A stretch of 64,000 bases of DNA from NCBI GenBank assembly GCA_002344965.1, contig DDUU01000046.1, forward strand, positions 1-64,000, given 5' to 3'. The notes beneath the pieces are model-generated. The model was not told where the DNA came from, made no database searches, and saw only the letters and a list, made by a program, of their open reading frames with translations. A program made the translations under genes and the position numbers. Of the stretch, positions 1-9,190 are shown piece after piece; the first letter of the stretch is position 1; each line of letters begins with the position of its first letter. The stretch comes from Candidatus Tepidiaquacellales bacterium UBA2330 (lineage in GTDB: Bacteria; Bacteroidota; Ignavibacteria; Tepidaquicellales; Tepidaquicellaceae).

Positions 1-1612
1 CATTTCCTCCGGAGCAGAACTCCGTATAGATTCCCTGCGCAAATCCTTTTATTAAATTTGAGGAAGATACGGTATTATTCATTATCAAAAGATTACTGCT
101 GTTCGCAGCATAAACTGCAAGGCTCAGTTCAGAGCCGGATTTATTTACAAAAGAGCAGCCGGATATTTCGGTGGAAAAAGGCGTTCCGATTCCCTCATCA
201 TCATTTTTGCCAAAGATGTTAATTCCGTAATTGGCATTGCTTATGAGACAGTTTTTAATTGTATCCAGTGAACGATGCTTAAGAAAAATTCCGTTCCATT
301 TTTTTGCAGAATCAACGGAAGTAAAAGCGGCATCACTCGCAATCAGCTTAGCTCCGCTGTCGCATACTATACCGGAGTTCTCGCCGAACATCATCTTCGA
401 GCCGGGTTTCATAACAAGTGAAGTTGTATTTCCTCTGAGACGGAGTGTATAATTATCCGGCAGGATCACGAATGCGCTGTCTTCGAGAATGATCTTTGCG
501 CTGTCTTCGACAACGAAATCATTGGAATAAGAGCAAAGCTGGAATATTCCTTTGTCAAAAACAACTTTTCCGCTCCCTGCAATTCTACCGCCTTCATTAC
601 AAAACATTGCACCATTTTTTATTATTATCTCGGAATTACGAACATGATTTAAATTACTGTTTTGTCTTAAAGTTATCCTGTTTGGACTATGGACAATTAT
701 TTTTGATGAGTCATATAAAATAAGTGCTGATGAATCTTCAATAATTAAATTATTATATCCAAAAGAAGGTGATATCATATTAAATGTTTTTCCAGTTCCA
801 ATTCGTAATGCAGCTTTATCCTTTACTATAATACTTGTTATTGTATCAATTAAAGTATTTCTAGTGAAAATATCTTTTTCAATTGTAAGATTTAATGATA
901 AAATTCCATTTCTATTATCAAATAAAGTATTTGTGTCTCGGTTTTGATCTGGCACATTTGTTAAGACATTACAGTCTTTTCTACAATCTAATGGAATGAT
1001 GTTATAATTGTTTGGGTTTTCAATCGTTCCCAAAGCATACTTAAAATTTCCTAAATTTTTTTGTGAGTTTTGTGTAGGGCCATATTTTTTCCAAGATTGT
1101 ATAGTAAAGTTTGCTATAGATAAAGAAATAACTGGGTAGTTGCCTTCGCTAAACTGGTATGAGATTGAATCATTGTAAAAATTAATTAATAAATCTCCAG
1201 TTGCATTAGCATCGATATCTAAAATTATTGAGTCCAAAAAAGCGCTTGTTAGTTTAATTTTATATTTCCCATAACCATAAATCCCATAGATATTACCAAC
1301 ACTACCATTATCAAAATCAAATTCAAGACCTTTTGTCTGAGTTGGGATTAACACAATATCATGAATAACATTTGTGACTTGGTAGTAAACTGCAGCAACA
1401 TAATCTGCAGAATTAGGATCTCCACCTCTTTTTTTAGCAACTAAGTTATATTCATTATCTCCGTTAAATATCATACTTATAGGATAAATCTCGATGAAAA
1501 CAGTTGATGAACTTAAATTAGTAAAGATTAATTCTTCATTGTGTAAACTCTCTTGAGAAAAAACCAAAGTTGAGCAAAAAATAAAAACTAAAAATAATAT
1601 TAACTTCTTCAT
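1..1612 (-). CDS. Secreted beta-helix-like protein, array copy A1 (partial, leaves the window)
   Basis: The frame opens with ATG at 1612 and stays open to the window edge (537 codons), so the C-terminus is not seen. A signal peptide ends near residue 21 (FSQ). A variable N-terminal domain follows (about 22-245) with the motifs YPISMIFNGD, GYGKYKI and DNRNGILSLNL, which recur in altered form in the other A copies. After that comes a block almost identical in DNA to copies A2-A4. Its short alternating strands, for example LRLRGNTTSLVMKPGS, resemble turns of a right-handed beta-helix. The frame continues past EISGCSF, where copy A3 breaks off, so this may be the intact member of the family. It lies 33 bases behind B1 and is probably co-transcribed. 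T9SS export is inferred from its neighbours; any sorting domain lies outside the window. Function unknown. Confidence 0.8.
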   Translation of the reverse strand, partial: MKKLILFLVFIFCSTLVFSQESLHNEELIFTNLSSSTVFIEIYPISMIFNGDNEYNLVAKKRGGDPNSADYVAAVYYQVTNVIHDIVLIPTQTKGLEFDFDNGSVGNIYGIYGYGKYKIKLTSAFLDSIILDIDANATGDLLINFYNDSISYQFSEGNYPVISLSIANFTIQSWKKYGPTQNSQKNLGNFKYALGTIENPNNYNIIPLDCRKDCNVLTNVPDQNRDTNTLFDNRNGILSLNLTIEKDIFTRNTLIDTITSIIVKDKAALRIGTGKTFNMISPSFGYNNLIIEDSSALILYDSSKIIVHSPNRITLRQNSNLNHVRNSEIIIKNGAMFCNEGGRIAGSGKVVFDKGIFQLCSYSNDFVVEDSAKIILEDSAFVILPDNYTLRLRGNTTSLVMKPGSKMMFGENSGIVCDSGAKLIASDAAFTSVDSAKKWNGIFLKHRSLDTIKNCLISNANYGINIFGKNDDEGIGTPFSTEISGCSFVNKSGSELSLAVYAANSSNLLIMNNTVSSSNLIKGFAQGIYTEFCSGGN

Positions 1613-1645
1613 TTAATTCTTAATTATTTATTTTATTGAATTCTT

Positions 1646-3079
1646 TCATTTAATTAAAATCATTTTCTTAGCTTCAAAATGTTTATTCTCAATTACTAAT
1701 TCGTAAAGATATATGCCACTTGAAATATTATATTGAATATCTCTAACATCAAAAATAATATCGTAGCTTCCCGGGAGTAAATTCTGATTTATAAGAGAAC
1801 CAATTTTTTGACCGGATAGTGAATAAATATTTAACTTTGTAAATCCGGCTTTTAATATATCAATTCTGATTGTAGTAGAAGGATTAAACGGATTAGGAAA
1901 ATTTTGATATAGTTTAAATTGCGCGGGAATAAATTCATTTATTAAATTAATGTTTACAGGTTTCGAATTTAGCATACTGTCTGTTCTTACTATATATACT
2001 TCATCGTTATTACTGTGAGGTATAGGTTTAAAAATTCCGGAAAATAAAATGTCTGAATTTTCTAAAGGTAGTATTGATGGCATTTCAATATACCCTGCAG
2101 TTGAAAATAATTTTTTTGTTAATGTGTTTCCTACACTATCACATATTCTAGTTATCCAGTACATTGAATCATTCTGTAAACGCGGAAAATATATAGAAGA
2201 TAAAACAAATTTATTAGGATTTAAAATGTCTGCAGACTTAAGAATTTCAGTTCCAGTTTTTTCTAATATATATGTATTGCTAAGATAACCGTCTTTATCT
2301 ACCATTGAAAAAAATACTCTTCCTTCAATATCTGAAGAACCATTTATATTCACAAATGCTGTTCCGGATATAAAATAACCGTTTTCTTTTTTTTTGATTA
2401 TTGATAATCTTGCATAATATTTCAAAATTGAATGTCTGCGTTCCCATATCGTGTTACCTTCAGCATCCACTAAAAGCAATTCAATTTTATCTGCAGGGTC
2501 TCTTACAAATCCTCCTATTAATAATGTACTGTCTTCATTCTCTACAATTGAATTAAATTGGATAACTTGATACTCTCTTTGCCATTTAATATCCCCAAGT
2601 GAATCTGTTCTCATTATAAAACCGCTGGAAATTGTATTTCCGCAGACAGCAAAATCACCGTTAGACAAAATTACCAGATCATAACATATTGCACCAATTG
2701 GATAAATTCTTTCCCAGACAGTATTTCCATTGCTGTCAATTTTAAGAAAATATAACCCAGTCAGTCCTCTTCCCGTCAATACACATCCGTTATCATTAGT
2801 TGGAACTACTGAATAAGCATATTCACTTGAATTAAAAATTTTTGTCCAGAGAGTATCTCCGTATTGATTTATTTTCAAAACATAAGTTCGCACTGTTCCC
2901 GGATTTATAGCCGAGAAACCTGCTGTAATAAAATTCCCATCAGAAGTTTCACATAAAGTATATGCTCCGTCATCAAATAAATTTCCATAAATCTTCTCCC
3001 AAGTAATTGATTGTGAAAGTACTTCTCTCGCCTGTCCCACAAAGCCCAAAAAAAATAATATTACAAAAATTCTTTTCAT
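1646..3079 (-). CDS. Secreted beta-propeller-like protein with T9SS sorting domain, array copy B1
   Basis: This 477-residue protein has a signal peptide (about 1-23, ending VLSQ) and repeats of the pattern DxxGxxxWxxxY. The tryptophans fall near residues 78, 121, 166 and 212, a spacing of about 45, which suits beta-propeller blades. The C-terminal 80 or so residues are a type A T9SS sorting domain: LYQNFPNPFNPSTTI, then a GQKIGSL strand, SSGIYLYEL and the basic end KKMILIK. Family knowledge says such domains carry proteins across the outer membrane and are usually removed or anchored at the surface. The start overlaps the end of A2 by four bases (ATGA), which implies translational coupling. 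B2 and B3 are paralogues in the same array. Ligand or partner unknown. Confidence 0.85.
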   Translation of the reverse strand: MKRIFVILFFLGFVGQAREVLSQSITWEKIYGNLFDDGAYTLCETSDGNFITAGFSAINPGTVRTYVLKINQYGDTLWTKIFNSSEYAYSVVPTNDNGCVLTGRGLTGLYFLKIDSNGNTVWERIYPIGAICYDLVILSNGDFAVCGNTISSGFIMRTDSLGDIKWQREYQVIQFNSIVENEDSTLLIGGFVRDPADKIELLLVDAEGNTIWERRHSILKYYARLSIIKKKENGYFISGTAFVNINGSSDIEGRVFFSMVDKDGYLSNTYILEKTGTEILKSADILNPNKFVLSSIYFPRLQNDSMYWITRICDSVGNTLTKKLFSTAGYIEMPSILPLENSDILFSGIFKPIPHSNNDEVYIVRTDSMLNSKPVNINLINEFIPAQFKLYQNFPNPFNPSTTIRIDILKAGFTKLNIYSLSGQKIGSLINQNLLPGSYDIIFDVRDIQYNISSGIYLYELVIENKHFEAKKMILIK

Positions 3080-4476
3080 GATTTATATGAATATTTAAAT
3101 TCACGTTCCGCGCGAATCTCTGCGCTGTCCGCCACCACCTTCGCTCCGCTGTCGCATACGATCCCGGAGTTCTCGCCGAACATCATCTTCGATCCGGGTT
3201 TCATGATCAGAGAGGTTGTATTTCCTCTGAGACGGAGAGTATAATTATCAGGCAGGATCACGACTGCGCTGTCTTCGAGAACGATCTTTGTACTGTCACG
3301 AACTGCGAAGTCGTTTATATAAGAGCAAAACTCGTGAATGCCTTTTTCAAAAATAATTTTTCCCGGTCCGTTTATTTTTCCGCCTTCGCTGCAGAATACC
3401 GCTCCGTTTTTTATTCTGATTTCCGAATTGCCGCCGAGAGTCAGATTACTTTTGTTTTTTAAGGTAATTCTGTTTGGAGAAAAGACATTGATCTTTGCGG
3501 AGTTATATAAGACAAGGTATGCTGTGTCTTCGACAATTAAATTATTATATCCGAATGTCGGAGTGACCATGTCAAAAGTCTTTCCGGAATTAATTGCCAG
3601 TGCCGCTTTCTTTTTGATTGTTATGTTTGTAATAGTATCTATAAGAGTATCTCGTGTATATATATCATGATCAATTTTCAGATTCATATCAATATCACCC
3701 GGATTGAGGTGACTGTCAGCACCATATTCTGTCGCATATATCGGATATGTCGTAAAGTCTGAAAGAGAATTAAACGAACCTCTGTTTGGGCTTCCGGGTA
3801 TAATTGGATCTTGTCCATAAGTTGGAGAGTAAATCCCTACTTTATGCCATGCTTTGATAGTCTTATCGATAATTCTTGAATCTAAGATATTTACTGTATC
3901 TCCTCCGCCGTAAAAACTAAAAAACAAACTATCTTTAGATGCATTTGGTTTTCTAGCTAAATAAAGTAGTAAATCAACACCAAATCCAGATACTCGTCCA
4001 TGATTAATATCTCTTTCATCTATAAAACATTCATCTAAAAAAATAAAATCTTCTGAATTATTATCTGAAGAAAAAAAATCAAATTTCCATAAACCATAGC
4101 TAATTCCTCCAAGCACATATTCAGATGAATCTGATAAACTATAATAAAGTCCATCATCAAAATCAATTACACAATATTTATTTGGTTCAATTATTTTTGT
4201 GCCTCCTTTAATATAAATTGAATCATTATCATCTGGAATCCAAAATGGAATTTGTCCCGGGTTGCTTCTTTTCAAAGAATATTTTTCATTATAAGGAGTT
4301 GGCGGTGTATAAAATCCACTAAAAACTGCTCCAACAGGATATACTTTAATTAAAATGTCATGTGTAGTAACATTTCTAATTAGAATTTCAGCTTGCTCTA
4401 TTGGAGCTTGTGAGTTTACTTTTTTCACTAAAAAAGCAATTATAATAATTAAAATATATTTTAAACAATTTTTCAA
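3076..4476 (-). CDS. Secreted beta-helix-like protein, array copy A2 (C-terminally truncated)
   Basis: This 466-residue member of family A has a signal peptide (1-22, ending VNSQ). Its N-terminal domain (about 23-265) differs from those of the other A copies but keeps the KVYPVGAVFSG motif in place of YPISxxFNGD. The near-constant beta-helix block begins around TRDTLIDTITNI. The protein stops shortly after the conserved VCDSGAKVVA segment with an unrelated tail (AEIRAEREFKYSYKS), whereas A1 and A3 go on for at least 60 residues. It therefore lacks both the distal part and any sorting domain. Its stop codon overlaps the B1 start, so the truncation looks like a deletion that joined the two genes. 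Whether this shortened protein is exported and stable is unclear. Confidence 0.75.
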   Translation of the reverse strand: MKNCLKYILIIIIAFLVKKVNSQAPIEQAEILIRNVTTHDILIKVYPVGAVFSGFYTPPTPYNEKYSLKRSNPGQIPFWIPDDNDSIYIKGGTKIIEPNKYCVIDFDDGLYYSLSDSSEYVLGGISYGLWKFDFFSSDNNSEDFIFLDECFIDERDINHGRVSGFGVDLLLYLARKPNASKDSLFFSFYGGGDTVNILDSRIIDKTIKAWHKVGIYSPTYGQDPIIPGSPNRGSFNSLSDFTTYPIYATEYGADSHLNPGDIDMNLKIDHDIYTRDTLIDTITNITIKKKAALAINSGKTFDMVTPTFGYNNLIVEDTAYLVLYNSAKINVFSPNRITLKNKSNLTLGGNSEIRIKNGAVFCSEGGKINGPGKIIFEKGIHEFCSYINDFAVRDSTKIVLEDSAVVILPDNYTLRLRGNTTSLIMKPGSKMMFGENSGIVCDSGAKVVADSAEIRAEREFKYSYKS

Positions 4477-4485
4477 TTCCGGATA

Positions 4486-5958
4486 TTATTTAATTAATAA
4501 AATCTTTTTAGAATATAAATTTTCATTTATTTCAATATTTATAAAATAAATTCCTGAACTAAGTTCAGGTAAATTTTCATAGAATTCATAACTTCCAATA
4601 TCTAAAAATTTATTAGTTAAACTTTTTACTAATTTCCCTGAAATGTTATAAAGATTCATTCTTATGAAGGATTTATAATATAGATTTAAACGAATTTTAA
4701 ACGATTGATTAAATGGATTTGGAAAAATATTTAACTGGAAATCATCATCAGTAAAAAAACTATTATTGTTAATTGATACAGTATTATAATCTTTATCAAT
4801 TTTAAATATTAAAAAATCAATATTTTTATCTCCAGCAATTTTTCCAATAAAATTTTCATCAGCAAACTCTTTTTTTAAATTATCCTGATAAAATCGAATA
4901 TAGCCTGATGCTATGAAACCAGAATCTGAAGTCAAATTAATATTATTTTGGTAAATGCCTACATTTCCAGAATAATTATAAAAATTGCTCTTCAAAATAT
5001 CTCCCAAAGAATCAATTAACATTAACCTTCCAAAATTTTGCCCTCTTGGTGTGCCTAATGCAAATTGATAATCATATGTTTTAAATATTTTGTCTCCTCC
5101 AATTGAGCCTGCAAGACTATCTCCAAAGTAATCTCTTTTCCATATGATGTTTCCGCTTGAATCCATTAAATGACAATACAATGCTGAATTTCCCTGACCT
5201 GATGCAACATAACTGTAAATAGAATTTTTTGCTAATGAACCAATATTTCTTGAGAATGGATAAGTCTTTTTCCAAATTATACTCCCGCTGGTATCAGTCT
5301 TTAGTATAAATCCTTCATTTGCTATCCTACCTGCGATAAAATAATTTTGATCCTCAAATAAAAATGAATTGTTAGAAGAGAAATATACTCTTTCACTATC
5401 CGAATATGACTTATTCCAGATCATATTACCATTTGTATCAATTTTACTAATTGATGCCGTTTGTAATACAGAATTAACAATATTTTGTCCAAGAATTGCT
5501 ATGAATTTATAATTATTTACGAATGACATTCCTCTAAAAAGTTGAATATTGTTGACCGAATATTCACGATCCCAAATTATATCTCCATTCAAATTTAATT
5601 TCACTAAATGCGCATAAGTCGAAAAATAACTTAAATAAATATTTTTGTTAATATCCTCCACCAATGAATAAGAAATATTATAAGTCATTAAATCACCAAT
5701 TATTTTTTCCCATATGATATTTCCAAATCGGTCAAATTTAACTAGGTATGATTTCGGAATCTGATAATTTTGTCCGGGCACTTGAATTTCTTTATATCCG
5801 GCCATCATATAATTACCATCTCGTAATTCTATACAATTATAAGCAATGTCAACATATGGTCCCCCAAATATCTGCCTCCAGTAAACTGACTGAGAATATA
5901 CCTTACCAGTTAAAAAAATTAAAATATAGAATACTAATATTTTATTTAAAAACTTCAT
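4486..5958 (-). CDS. Secreted beta-propeller-like protein with T9SS sorting domain, array copy B2
   Basis: This 490-residue paralogue of B1 and B3 has a signal peptide (1-23, VYSQ) and a start of the mature chain (SVYWRQIFGG) that matches the family pattern SQSITWEKIYG. Repeats of DxxGNxIWxxxY are spaced by 40-50 residues, again suggesting a propeller. The C-terminal sorting domain is divergent: IFPNPFNQSFKI, with Gln in place of the usual Pro, then SSGIYFINIEI and KKILLIK. The gene is visibly more AT-rich than the constant blocks of the neighbouring A genes. It begins one base after the stop of the orphan sorting-domain fragment at 5959-6153 and ends nine bases before A2. Function unknown beyond probable cell-surface display. 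Confidence 0.82.
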   Translation of the reverse strand: MKFLNKILVFYILIFLTGKVYSQSVYWRQIFGGPYVDIAYNCIELRDGNYMMAGYKEIQVPGQNYQIPKSYLVKFDRFGNIIWEKIIGDLMTYNISYSLVEDINKNIYLSYFSTYAHLVKLNLNGDIIWDREYSVNNIQLFRGMSFVNNYKFIAILGQNIVNSVLQTASISKIDTNGNMIWNKSYSDSERVYFSSNNSFLFEDQNYFIAGRIANEGFILKTDTSGSIIWKKTYPFSRNIGSLAKNSIYSYVASGQGNSALYCHLMDSSGNIIWKRDYFGDSLAGSIGGDKIFKTYDYQFALGTPRGQNFGRLMLIDSLGDILKSNFYNYSGNVGIYQNNINLTSDSGFIASGYIRFYQDNLKKEFADENFIGKIAGDKNIDFLIFKIDKDYNTVSINNNSFFTDDDFQLNIFPNPFNQSFKIRLNLYYKSFIRMNLYNISGKLVKSLTNKFLDIGSYEFYENLPELSSGIYFINIEINENLYSKKILLIK

Positions 5959-6153
5959 TTATTTTATCAAAATCATTTTCCTTGTTTCCGAAAAATTATT
6001 TGTTTCTAATGTGTAATAATAAACTCCGCTTGCCAACCAGCTGCCGTCGAAATCAGCTTCGTGACCGCCGGCGTTTCTGAATTCATTTACTAATGTCTTC
6101 ATCTCTCTGCCGGTAATGTCAATTATATTTTTTGTGATCATAATTACTCCCAA
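5959..6153 (-). pseudogene. Orphan T9SS sorting domain, remnant of A3 C-terminus
   Basis: The 64-residue frame consists of nothing but the second half of a sorting domain: DITGREMKTLVNEF, then WLASGVYYYTLET and the end RKMILIK. There is no signal peptide and no NPFNP segment, so it could not be exported by itself. It lies directly behind A3 in another frame and overlaps it by ten bases. The simplest reading is that A3 once ended in this domain, and that a deletion together with the inverted repeat at 6169-6210 removed the middle and shifted the frame. Coupled translation from A3 into this fragment is possible but would give no useful product. Confidence 0.7.
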
Positions 6154-7742
6154 AGTTCTGTTTCTCTTCGTTGTTGGTCACGCTCGCTGCGCTCTCTAAG
6201 ACCAACAACGGCGGAAAATGAGCAGCCGGAAATTTCAGTCGAATAAGGAATCTCCGTCTCTTCGTCATCATTTTTATTCATAATATTTACGCCGAAGTCC
6301 GCGTTTTTAATAATGCAGTTTTTTATTGTATCCCGCGAGCGATGCTTTAAAGAAATGCCGTTCCATATTTTTGTTGAGTCGAAAGAAGTAAATGTCGCGT
6401 TATTCGCAATCACCTTCGCTCCGCTGTCGCATACGATCCCGGAGTTCTCGCCGAACATCATCTTCGATCCGGGTTTCATGATCAGAGAGGTTGTATTTCC
6501 TCTGAGACGGAGAGTATAATTATCCGGCAGTATCACGACTGCGCTGTCTTCGAGGATGATCTTTGCGCTGTCGCGGACTGCGAAGTCGTTTACATAAGAG
6601 CAAAACTCGTGAATGCCTTTTTCAAAAATAATCTTCCCGTGTCCGTATATCCTGCAGCCTTCATTGCAGAATGCCGCTCCGTTCTTAATTCTGATTTCCG
6701 AATTACCGCCGAGAGTCAGATTGCTTTTATTCTTTAAAGTGATTCTGTTTGGAGAAAAGACATTGATCTTTGCGGAGTTATATAAGACAAGATATGCCGT
6801 GTCTTCGACAATAAGATTATTATAACTATTTACAGGTGTAATCATATCAAAAATTCTACCCGAATTAATTATAAGCGCCGCCTTTTTTGAAATGACAATG
6901 TTTGTCGGCTCGTCTATCAAAGTATCACGTGTAGAAATATTTTTATTAACTTTAAGGTTTAAAGTTAATACTCCGCTCCTGTTATCATCAAATTTATGGT
7001 TTTCCAAACCACAGTCTACTCTGGAATCTTGAGGAATAACATTATAAGTATTATTGTTTATTGTATCCAAAATAAAATTCCCAAATTCTTTTGGTCTCAA
7101 AAGTCTAACACTGTCTGTTGAAGGAGCTGGAGATAAAACATATTGTTGATCCCAAGCAACAATATTTTTGTTTACAAAACTTATTGGGTATTGCCTTATC
7201 CCAGTACCCCATTTAAAAAAAATACTAGGATTATTATTATTATCTTCATAATAGTATAAATGAAGATCTGCTGACCACCGAGTTTCAAAAATAGGATCAA
7301 CATGTGGATAACCGGCATCCCATTCAACAGTTAAAGTATCTCCAAAATCATAAATATTCCAGATTACTATTTTATACTTTCCAAACCCAACTGTTGCTTT
7401 AGTTCCATTGGTAGTTGCATCTCGATCATGGTTAATAAAAAGTGAAGAATTACCATTAACTTGAAAACTGTCAACTAATAGATTCCTCCCATTTATAAAG
7501 TTATATAAAATTGGATTACTTAAATGATTTGCATGTAAATCATATCGATAGTCGTTTTCTATATCACCATTAAAAACAAAGCTAATTGGGTAAATGCGCA
7601 CATATATTATATTAGATGAATTATTCTCAATATCAATTTCATAAGCCGGTAAATTTTCCTGTGAAAATGATCTTTGGCTAAATATTATAATAAAAAATAA
7701 TAATGTATGGAAAATTATAGCTTTCAAAATATATTTGTTCAT
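6144..7742 (-). pseudogene. Secreted beta-helix-like protein, array copy A3 (disrupted 3' end)
   Basis: The 532-residue frame has a signal peptide (1-28, ending SFSQ), a variable N-terminal domain with RIYPISFVFNGD and GFGKYKI, and the near-constant block from about residue 270 (STRDTLIDEPTNI) to 500. It follows the A1 sequence up to EISGCSF and then changes to a non-homologous, charged tail (GLRERSERDQQRRETELWE) that is encoded by the inverted repeat at 6169-6210. The expected middle part is missing, and the sorting domain survives only as the separate frame at 5959-6153. The start is two bases past the B3 stop. I call it a disrupted gene; the N-terminal 500 residues could still be made and secreted to the periplasm. 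Confidence 0.7.
6169..6210. repeat. Inverted repeat (11-bp arms) at the A3 breakpoint
   Basis: CGTTGTTGGTC at 6169-6179 is the exact reverse complement of 6200-6210, separated by a 20-base loop rich in CGCTCGCTGCGCTC. It is more GC-rich than its surroundings and lies precisely where A3 loses homology to A1, so it was probably inserted or left behind by the rearrangement. There is no T-run, so it does not look like an intrinsic terminator. It resembles palindromic elements that insert in frame into genes in some bacteria (for example the Rickettsia palindromic elements), but no second copy is seen in this window. Confidence 0.75.
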
Positions 7743-7744
7743 TT

Positions 7745-9190
7745 TTATTTTAAAAATAATGTTTTAATTACTTTTTTAAAACCTTTTTCTATTTCAAGTT
7801 CGATAAAATATATTCCGGTTGAAAGATTATAATATTCATAATTCAAATCAATTTCATAAAAACCAGGATTCTGTTTCTTTGATTTTTGAATTATAATTAT
7901 TTTACCATTAATATCTATCAACTTAATTATCACATTTGTGACTTCGTTTATCTTGTATTTAATCTTAGTTGAGGAATTAAAAGGATTTGGGAAGTTTTGG
8001 TATAATTCAAATTTATCAGCAAACAATAAATTGTAATTCTGAATTGATGTGGTTTTTAAATTTAATAAACTATCGGTTCTAACGACATAACCAATTTGTT
8101 CCGAACCGGGAATGTAAAATCCTGCAATACCTGCAAAAATTAAGTCACCATTATCTATTGATTGAATTGATTTGAATTCTATAAAATCTGAAGTAGGAAA
8201 TATTTTTTTATGAAGAATATTTCCAAGAGTATCTGCAATTAATGATTTTCCTGACATAATTCCGTTTACTGAGTCTATAGACATTGTAAATACAAGTTTG
8301 TTTGATTCTAGAATATCGAAATCCCCATAGTAAACATTGTCATTGGTTTTTAAAATAACTGGTTTTGTATAATTTCCGGAATCATCTATTTTCATAAAGA
8401 AAACTCTTCCTGTTTTGAGAGCAGATATTCCTAAAGATCCGGCTATTATATAATTATTTTTTAATTTTTGTATAGAGAATGCAGCAGTTGGATCATTAAA
8501 TAGTAATTTTTTTTCCCAAATTGTTTCGCCCGAATCATTAATTTTTAAAACTATTGCTTTGGCTGTGTCTCCTTGCGTTTTTACTTCATATCCACTTATT
8601 AAAAAACCATTTCCATAATCAGTAATAACATCAAAATATCTTCTTAAGAATTGGGAATTATAAGTATTCGCCCACATATAATTTCCATTCGAATCTAATT
8701 TATAAATAAAGCCGTCCCGTATATTTTGAAAACCACAGATTATATATCCACCGTCTTTTGCTTTCGTGATCTTTCTGCTTTCTACTCCGGAGATTCCATA
8801 ATATTTTTCCCATAAAATATTTCCATCTCTGTCTAATTTTATTGTAAAGGCTTCGTTTGCGCTTCCTGCTAATAAGCATCCTCCGTCATTAGTTGAGATT
8901 GTTGAAATACCAGCACTGCCATTTCTTCCAATATTTTTCATCCATAAAGTATCACCGTTAGAATTAATTTTTATTACCCAAATTTTATAGTTGTTGATTG
9001 GAGATGGCAATAAAGAGTAACCTACTAAAAAAAAATTACCTGAATCAGATTCACAAATTGTATTAATTGCGTTTCTAAATGGAGCTTGTGGATTTATATA
9101 CCTTTTTTCCCAAGTAATCGACTGCGAATGCACTACATTCGCCTGTATAACAAAACTCAAAAAAAATAATATTAGGAAATATTTATTCAT
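7745..9190 (-). CDS. Secreted beta-propeller-like protein with T9SS sorting domain, array copy B3
   Basis: This 481-residue paralogue of B1 and B2 has a signal peptide (1-23, VHSQ) followed by SITWEKRY. DxxGNxxWxxxY repeats recur every 45-50 residues, in line with a propeller fold. The sorting domain starts at LYQNFPNPFNSSTKI and includes LSTGIYFIELEIE, but it ends VIKTLFLK instead of the usual KxMILxK. The ATG at 9190 overlaps the end of the A4 fragment by four bases, and the stop is followed after two bases by the A3 start, so this section is packed as one operon. Predicted cell-surface or secreted protein of unknown function. Confidence 0.84.
   Translation of the reverse strand: MNKYFLILFFLSFVIQANVVHSQSITWEKRYINPQAPFRNAINTICESDSGNFFLVGYSLLPSPINNYKIWVIKINSNGDTLWMKNIGRNGSAGISTISTNDGGCLLAGSANEAFTIKLDRDGNILWEKYYGISGVESRKITKAKDGGYIICGFQNIRDGFIYKLDSNGNYMWANTYNSQFLRRYFDVITDYGNGFLISGYEVKTQGDTAKAIVLKINDSGETIWEKKLLFNDPTAAFSIQKLKNNYIIAGSLGISALKTGRVFFMKIDDSGNYTKPVILKTNDNVYYGDFDILESNKLVFTMSIDSVNGIMSGKSLIADTLGNILHKKIFPTSDFIEFKSIQSIDNGDLIFAGIAGFYIPGSEQIGYVVRTDSLLNLKTTSIQNYNLLFADKFELYQNFPNPFNSSTKIKYKINEVTNVIIKLIDINGKIIIIQKSKKQNPGFYEIDLNYEYYNLSTGIYFIELEIEKGFKKVIKTLFLK

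Noticed and set aside
6169..6210. Inverted repeat as intrinsic terminator of A3
   Set aside because: The 20-base loop and lack of a T-run on either strand do not fit; the position at the homology breakpoint fits an insertion or recombination scar better.
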